This document shows positions 57,283 to 64,000 of a stretch of DNA of 64,000 bases, in pieces. Origin of the DNA: Apostichopus japonicus. Lineage: Eukaryota; Echinodermata; Holothuroidea; Aspidochirotida; Stichopodidae. The stretch's first letter is position 1. Each line of letters opens with the position of its first letter. The translations under genes and the position numbers were made by a program. The notes beneath the pieces were generated by a model. It ran no database searches, had not been told where the DNA came from, and saw only the letters and a list, made by a program, of their open reading frames with translations. The DNA lies in assembly GCF_037975245.1 (NCBI RefSeq), contig NC_092564.1:24672484-24736483 (forward strand). Direction: 5' to 3'.

Positions 57283-57787
57283 CAGGCGCGTATCCAAGGG
57301 GGGGGGGGCAAGGGGGCAGCCGCCCCCCTTGAGCATAACGTAACTGTAACGACTTACCCGAAAAATATAACCAAATTTTTTAGCGCGCTCTGCGCGCATT
57401 CAGCATGTTAATGTGCATATCATATAGGCATTTATCGGTTACATCGCATGCAAATAACATACAATCATTTGCCGTGTTATTACCATTCCATATTGGTTAT
57501 AATTATTGGGAAATCGTTACAACAATATATGATGATAATAATATCAGTTTAACCATTGAAAAACACATTGCAAATTATTCTTCTTTCAGTAGGTGCCCGA
57601 AAAATTCTCAGATTGTTGCACGAATTTTCACCAACAAACTTCAAAAACACATTGCAAATTATTCTTCTTTCAGTAGGTGCCCGAAAAGTTGTCAGATTAT
57701 TGCCCGAATTTTCACAAAACAATTTGGTTGGGGTGCTGTAGCCCCCCCCCCCGGCCCCCAGCCCAGCCCCCGCCTCCTACGCCTATG
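57283..57787. mobile_element. GC-ended hAT-like repeat with internal duplication
   Basis: Left end CAGGCGCGTATCC then a G run and GCAGCCGCCCCC; right end has C runs then CCTCCTACGCCTATG, roughly the inverse of the left. No clear target duplication. Inside, an about 85-bp unit (AAAAACACATTGCAAATTAT.. to ..CGAATTTTCAC) occurs twice in tandem at about 57558-57640 and 57642-57714. No transposase frame. Confidence 0.6.
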
Positions 57788-58700
57788 CATGTCACTACAG
57801 TGCTTTAAAACTCTGTCGAGGACAAATGATGTTAAATGCATATAGGGGTAACTGTTCGCAGGAAGCTTGATTGAGTTATTAAAAAATATCAGTAAAATGG
57901 ATTAATATTCACATTTCGTGAGGACCCAATGTCATCATTCCATGAATTTCGCATAACGGAATGGCTATACAGGCATTATACTAGCACTGAAATGTTTCTT
58001 TTATAGTGGACTATATAACATATCAAAGGATGTAAGTTCTGTTTTAAATCATTATTAAATGTAACAATATTTTGTTTAAAGATACAAAATCCATTTAAAT
58101 ATGTTGTTGTAGACCTTTCAAAAACAAACATGAAAATTTAAACATCGGCCTAGGATCTTCAATCTAATTTGTTGATATTCTGTGAATGTATCCGGCAACA
58201 ATAGAGTGAATGATTTCATGATGCAAATTGTGCTGTTTTATCCCCTATGCTTTATAATATTTAGGACATTTATCCACAGAGGATTTTGCTTTGACAAATA
58301 GTTGTGTTCCGATGACATTCGACCAAATGCGTTAATTTAAAAGATAGCAAGCGCAATTATAATAATAGAAAATTACAGGAAAGTGTGAAGATCGTTTACC
58401 TTGATAATATATCTGTAGAGTAAAGGACAGGCTCAAAGAACTTTCGACAAAGAACTTTGATCCCCGTAAAAAAATGTTTAAGCAACATCAATTCAGGACC
58501 AAACGAAGCCTATTTACATACTGAGACGTGCACGTCAATCATTCGAAATGTTAGAACAGGATTTTCCGTGTGTCATCTGGCAATTCTCCTTCAGCGCACA
58601 TACATTCATCTATGTCGCAGTTCCGAAACAACATCTAGTGCAGTGATTGTTGGAACATTTTTACGTTCGATATTACTGCTCATCTGAAAACGCAATCTCT
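57788..58700. other. Non-coding stretch
   Basis: Nothing supported beyond short chance open frames. Confidence 0.3.
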
Positions 58701-58888
58701 AGAAAATAACGTTTTAAAGGACATCTCTATCCTTCATTAGATACAAGACAGTTCAAGCGACAACAAAATGATTTTTCATACCGTAGTAAACTGTTGTCAT
58801 GGAGAGTGAGCATTAGTTCTACTGTAGGAGTACCAGTCTGGACTGATATCGTCGCAGTGTGCGTAACACTGGGCACTGACTTTTCAAA

Positions 58889-60447
58889 ATGTCCAGCAGG
58901 TAAGCCATACTCCATACTATGAAAACATATTTTGAAATAAAAGTTTGTGTTAGCACCACTCGTCAGCTGCCAATTAGCTGACGAAGGTAGGCAAAGCCTA
59001 CGCGTAATGTGAAGTTGATTGGATAGGCTGGGACACAAATAGCCTAGGCCTAGCAGACTATTGATCTCCTGTTGGCCTGCTGTAGCAGTTTTGCGAAAGC
59101 ACATTTGTGCCAAAGTACAGTGTTGCAAGATTTGGGATGTTAAAATGTAAAGAAGTGAATGGATTTTGTCATAATTTAATCACGAGTAAAATATAACAAA
59201 TAAAATACGAAATACAATGAGCTTTCTTGCAATTTCATTCCTACCAGATTGTTTCAAGATTAGATTTTAGATGATGTAAATTTGCAAACATTAGGTTGCA
59301 TCTTTACATTTGTGAAACAGTTTTAAAAGTTTGAATGTTCTTATTGAAACTGGCTGGCTTCCTGTTTCTGATGCTACTTATAAATAATATTTCAACAGCA
59401 TTGTTAAAAATTGCAGGATTCTGGGTTTGGAACTCAACAATTTAGCCAGGGCTTTGATTTGAAATGTTTGGTTAAAAACCCCTTAGGCCTAGCAGTGATC
59501 AATCTTTATATGACTTCACTTATAAAAGTAGGTGAATCGATAAACGCAATCGAAATCGATCGAAACGCAAGTTGTCTTTTTATGAGACACAAAGTTGTTT
59601 GGGGACTTTTGTTGTTAGAACTGAATCACAGACCCATCTCCCTGGGATCTGTTGTTAGAGAAAAGGTAAAGCCCTTCCTTCAATTTAATTGAATTATTTA
59701 TGATACTATTCTTAGGGAATACAGTAGAAAATCTGACAGTCCTGTGATCTCCAAACAGTTCTTTGTGCCTTTGTTCATGAAATTTTCTTTAAAAGCCCTG
59801 TATGTGAACACAGGAAAATTGTCAAATAAGCTCAGAATATTTTGACATTTTTTGACAGATTTGCTATGAACCATTTACTCACAAATTTACAGTGTTTTTG
59901 TAGAACCTGTTCCCAGGCTACTGTAGGCTGTCTTCTGTGCTTGAAACTAGCTTTTGGCTTGACACACTGTCTTCATAGTTCAAATGTAATGAGTTGCATT
60001 CTGAGTTAGTATAAATAATAACTGCGGTAAAACTACTAGGATATTATTTACTATGTAGTTTAAATACTAAACTATTAAACTTCAACCCAGGTAGATAGAA
60101 CATTCTGGAAGTCTTGGCTTAGACTCCTGTGCAAAGTTAAACTTAGTTTTTGTGAAATTTGGACTATAAAAAGAAGCATCTAAATAGTACTGGCCAAAAT
60201 TAAGTGAAGAGCATTTTGCCCAGCTAATGTCTTCTTGTAAAAATTTGTCACATCAAAGGTACAGCTTCATGCATTGGAACACCAATCATTCTGACCAGTT
60301 CAATTGAAAGATCTGATAAAGTTAAAATAAAGAATCTCAAATTTATAACTGCCATATTTTTTTTTTCATTTCAAAGTTATCATTTTGTAAGCAATGGTTT
60401 CCTTTTTCTTTTTCAGACCGAATTCAAGAAACAAGGGTGGAACACAT
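58889..60447 (+). other. Candidate exons of an unrecognised gene
   Basis: Three splice-bounded segments: a segment with ATG at 58889 and donor CAG|GTAAGC (58899/58900); 59417-59665 (acceptor AAATTGCAG, donor AAG|GTAAAG) containing MRHKVVWGLLLLELNHRPIS and LGSVVREK; and 60417-60447 (acceptor CTTTTTCAG, donor ACAT|GTAAGA) reading TEFKKQGWNT. Segments two and three join in frame. Segment one joins segment two only in another phase (MSSR, then ILGLELNNLARALI and a stop), so a frameshift, a different first exon or no gene at all is possible. No family recognised. The neighbourhood has TAGGCCTA motifs like the real genes' 5' ends. Confidence 0.3.
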
Positions 60448-61199
60448 GTAAGAAATACATTTTTCCTGATCAGTCTGTACTATGTAATAATCATGGTTTA
60501 GTTAAATGTTTATACTGTATGTTATCTTTGCATGCTTCCAAGTTTCCCATTATGTTCATCTTTATACATTTCTATTTTCCTGTAAATATTTTGAGTTATT
60601 TTAATAGAGATTCTTTCTGCTCGCGCAGATACCCTTAGAATGGTCTTCATCAGAACAGATATAATGTTAGGCCCGAACCTCAATTCATGTTACAATTTAT
60701 GTTCTGAAACTAGTTGTCACATTGCTAGTACTGACTAAATACTACTGTAGTATTACCCGTAAATACTAGTTGTTGCAGTGGTGATGTGTTTGGTTGAAGT
60801 GCAGAAGTAAATTACATGACAGAGAGCATGATCCCTACAGGTACCAATTAACAAACGCAACACAAGCTCAAGGTCGCAAATAATACAAATACATTGCAAA
60901 CAACAAAATAGTGTACCATTTTAAATACATCGAATGTCTTAGTCATTCCAATCGTATACTCCAAAAATACATATTGCAATCACATTTAATCTCAAACTCC
61001 TAGATTAAATCGTAGCAAGTTAAACATGTCATTTCACATTCAATTATATTTCTCATTACAAAATTACTTGCATCAAACACATAACAAAATACAACATTGT
61101 CCTTCGTGATGATACTGACAACCCTTAAGAGCCTTCTTGAAACTGTCTTCCTACCAGTAAAATTAGTTTATACACCAGATGTTCTAAAACAGTTACTGA
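60448..61199. other. Non-coding stretch, probably partly decayed BEL
   Basis: AT-rich. The minus strand past 61200 may continue the BEL/Pao element but no motif could be confirmed. Confidence 0.3.
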
Positions 61200-61815
61200 A
61201 CTCTAACGCCTTAGATCAATGTCCTTCATAGCATTAGAGTGCTCTTCTAGGGGCAACAAACTCATGACTATCCTAGAATTTGAACAAAATATGTGTAGCC
61301 TAATTCTAACACTTTGAGAGAGTGCTTTAGCCTTACGTATCAAATCAATTACCTCATCCTCCGAAGGCAAGGACTTAAGCCCTTCGTCTACGTAAAGTGA
61401 CAGTAGATAAAATTAGTTACCTCCGATCCAATTTCATTCTTGTGATCAGTGGCAGCTTGTTTTAATCCAAAGTTAGCACAGCCTGGTGAGGAAGTGGTAC
61501 CAAAAAGATGAACGTTCATATGGAATTCTGTGGGATTTTACTCTAGTTCACCTTTATCCCACCACAAATATCTTAAGAAATCTCTTTGTTGGGGGTTCAC
61601 CTTGAACTTGTGAAACATTGCTTCCATATCACACATAAAGGCAATTGGTTCATGTCTGAAACGGCATAGAACTCCAATTTAGGTGCATTGGTAACATTGG
61701 GGCCCTGTAGTAAATGATCATTAAGAGACAGCCCCTTGTAGTAAGCACTGCAGTAAAAACAACCGTAAGCCTATCAGGCTTTTTAGGATGGGATACCCTG
61801 TGATGTGGGATGTAC
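61200..61815 (-). mobile_element. Decayed BEL/Pao reverse transcriptase fragment (left copy)
   Basis: On the minus strand, across stops and frameshifts, family blocks appear in order: PHHRVSHPKKPDR, SLNDHLLQGPNVTN, CRFRHEPIAFMCDMEAMF, QQRDFLRYLWW, HMNVHLFGTTSSPGCANFGL, YVDEGLKSLPSEDEV and RLHIFCSNSR. The catalytic box is YVDE (61383-61394) rather than YVDD. It stops abruptly at 61815 against the GGACT duplicate. No LTR seen. Confidence 0.85.
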
Positions 61816-61821
61816 AGTACT

Positions 61822-63173
61822 CTCGAATGGTATAAATCCAACATGTTTCTTCCTTTGCAACTACTGTATCATTACTTGCTTGCCATCGCTGTCTATATTT
61901 GGGACTGTCACTACTGGAATTTGGTGTCGTCCATAATACTCTGGAAACCCCTAAAATTTGTCCAAGGTCTGTCTCATCTTGTCATCCACCTCCCATATTT
62001 CTCCAAATATATTCTGTAAGAGAGTTAAAGACAAAATGTTCAGTCAATGAAATCTGCGTTGACTTGTTCCTTGGACTATCATTTCTGGTTAATTCACTTA
62101 ACGTGTATGCTATGCTATGCATATTATAATACCATTCTTTACACATTGTGATAGAGTACTTGAGAAACTGGTATCCCAAATCTTGATAGAATTTTTTTCA
62201 ATTAAGTAACGAATCAAACCAGATTTATAGCAGAATTTTGTCTCAATTCTCGTTTGCCAGGTTCATCTGCTTTCCACATGTTTTTATGATTCTAAAACTT
62301 CACAGAAAACTGATAACTCTGTAAGAAATTGATGCTACTGTAGCGATGGGCACATTTTATGAGACGTATCTATTTACACAAAAACATTAGCTCTGATTCT
62401 TTAACATCGAAGGTAGCTTACATTTCCAAGTCCTTCTTCTTGAAACAAAACGGATGGGATGTTGGCACTTGTAGCTATGACAAGAGGATATTTTGAAACA
62501 GTATTAGCACAGCAAACAAATTTGGCTTGACCATTGGAAGGATCTGTCATGACACCATGATTTGGTTGTCCCTTTTTCAGAGTACCGTACAAAAAGACAC
62601 GGTGGAGCTTCCCAGCAGACATTTCTGAAACAAACATGTTGTTGAGATATTAAAAACATGTGACTGCTGTTAGAACAAGGAAAACTAAGATTACGAATGT
62701 GAGTTAATTCAGTAGTAAAGGGACGTAACACATAGTGAAACTCTAAATAAGCACCAGTGCATTAATTGCATTTTTAACTGATGGTCAGGTATAGAGCACC
62801 ATCCCTAATTAACCAATGATGTGATAAATTGCTCTCACCTTTGTCAATATATGCAATATATACTAGTGCACTAATATATACTTCTTTGTCACAATATGCA
62901 ATACAGTATATGCTTCTAAGGTTAAAAAAGGTCTTAATAGTAACGTTAGGCTGTGCGCACATTGTTGATACTAGAAAAGTGATATAACTTAATGTAACAA
63001 TAGGGCTAACTTGAACTTGCCTAACATACTGTAGACCTTTAGGAATTTCATTTTCAATAGTATACATAGGGAATAAAATAAAAGTCATAAGTACACTTAC
63101 GCGAAATCAAGAAATTATGTGAAGGGACTGTACATAGAAAGCTAGCCTATCATACATTGATCGAAGGGTCTAA
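61822..63173 (-). pseudogene. GGACT: Inverted duplicate of GGACT, pseudogene
   Basis: About 1.35 kb matching 44362-45715 in reverse, including upstream sequence and the intron, so it is a DNA-level duplication and not a retrocopy. Exon 1 (62401-62622) is open and differs by only a few residues (PNHGV, QAKF, FQEEG). In exon 2 the DDFE codons have become D-K-F-stop (TAG in place of the catalytic Glu codon, about 61949-61951). One A is lost in the later GGCAAAGCAAG run, and the copy ends within the IREY codons, losing the last third of exon 2. The putative upstream first exon (to 44153) was not copied. Confidence 0.92.
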
Positions 63174-63500
63174 TGATCTGTTAAGACATTGCCCCTTGTA
63201 GTTAGCACTGCAATAAAAACAACCATAAGCTCTTATCAGGCTTTTTACGATGGGATACCCCATGATGTGGGATGCAGTTCATACCACCATCATTTCACAC
63301 GGTTTCTATTGCAGGTACTCTTTCAGCATACCCTTTATTCAAAACATTTGGAATGAATGTTTCGTACCTGGCCTGGTACTGCGAGTCAAATTTTAAACAG
63401 TGTAGTGCTTTTTCTTTATTGTTAGCAAGATGTGGCACAGATACCCTAAATTTCTTCTGCTTTTTATCGATTTCATACCCTGTACGGTGTATTTCCTCGT
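63174..63500 (-). mobile_element. Decayed BEL/Pao fragment (right copy)
   Basis: Minus-strand blocks in shifting frames: VPHLANNKEKALHCL, NVLNKGYAERVPAIE, CIPHHGVSHRKKPDK, then a broken LTTRG..LTDH ending at 63174. About 105 bp (63174-63275) repeats 61707-61815 of the left copy with roughly one difference in nine bases. Same strand as the left copy, but it covers the more N-terminal part. Confidence 0.8.
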
Positions 63501-64000
63501 ACGAGTTCTAGAACATTGGCCTCTACCCCCTCCATTTACACTGCCTATCAGACTCTCTCGACCTAATACTGTGTCCAATCTGTACATGAGGCGAGCTCGC
63601 ACTAGTTTTGGTGAATGAGAAGTTTGCGGTAAGCTAACGCTTGAGATACTCGTAAAGATATGATAAAATATCCGATTTATAAAATAGATACAATACGGTA
63701 ACCGTACATTAGGGATAATGGCGGAAATACATATCAGGCAATTAAAACCTCCTTTGGAACATATACTGAAGTACGATATTATATTAATTAAACAGTACAA
63801 CCTATCAGGATGTTTGTTTGGTCCATGCTTCAATAAGATGGACTGGTCTCATTGGAGATTTCTGAGATTGCTCGGCTCGGCTGACGGTCTTGCCTCTTGT
63901 AGGTCGCTTAGTTGAACGGGGATCGGTGATGAACTTCAATCGGACAGTAGGGTCCAGTCTGGTTATTACCTCGCAGGGTGGTTATGTTCCGAAAGGGTTG
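63501..64000. other. Unassigned right end
   Basis: Possibly the upstream part of the right BEL fragment. A minus-strand stretch reading EVITRPDPTVRLKFITDPRS (63860-63980) is protein-like but not identified. Confidence 0.25.

Noticed and set aside
61810-62129. Plus-strand open frames opposite the GGACT copy
   Set aside because: Antisense shadows of the duplicated exon 2 and intron; the same false frame appears opposite the parent gene at 45428-45742.

Overview
The window looks like AT-rich nuclear DNA from a marine invertebrate, most likely a deuterostome such as an echinoderm. The evidence is intron-rich genes with GT-AG splice sites, a single Smad2/3-type R-Smad, a small death-domain protein, and a mobile-element mix of TTAA-target elements, hAT-like elements, BEL/Pao and non-LTR elements. 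The species assignment is an inference. No bacterial, organellar, rRNA or tRNA features were seen. Exon coordinates come from reading splice consensus and frame by eye against remembered family architecture; no alignment was run.

Layout from left to right. (1) 1-8246, minus strand: the 5' ten exons of TRAF3IP1/IFT54, running off the left edge; one intron holds a decayed LINE relic. (2) 8250-15500: repeat-rich intergenic DNA. It has a 5'-truncated LINE with an 18-bp target duplication (10279-11342) and a three-level nest of mobile elements (12186-13983). (3) 15540-33760, plus strand: an eight-exon Smad2/3 gene encoding 440 residues, followed by a long AT-rich 3' region. Intron 2 carries a 2.6-kb DNA element with terminal inverted repeats and many copies of TCACGTAAGTCAC. 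A TTAA MITE is nested inside it. (4) 42929-43636, minus strand: a two-exon, 106-residue protein that is almost only a death domain. It lies head-to-head with (5) GGACT, gamma-glutamylamine cyclotransferase, at 44923-45801 on the plus strand. (6) 45870-49050: TTAA elements and a tandem repeat interrupted by a MITE. (7) 52128-56138, minus strand: CDV3, five exons plus a probable 12-nt microexon. (8) 57283-64000: a GC-rich-ended repeat, a weak candidate gene, and an inverted, intron-containing pseudogene copy of GGACT lying between two decayed BEL/Pao reverse transcriptase fragments.

The genes are not an operon or pathway. They cover ciliary transport (IFT54), TGF-beta/activin/Nodal signalling (Smad2/3), apoptosis or innate adaptor signalling (death domain), crosslink-dipeptide breakdown (GGACT) and a poorly understood conserved cytoplasmic protein (CDV3).

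The most unusual observations are these. The Smad2/3 tail lacks SSXS and ends in S-R-T, and the two receptor-specificity positions of its L3 loop are also changed. The 19788-22382 element carries a remnant of an uncharacterised transposon-type protein. The GGACT duplicate has a stop exactly at the expected catalytic glutamate codon. Two mobile-element insertions can be dated relative to each other from their target duplications.
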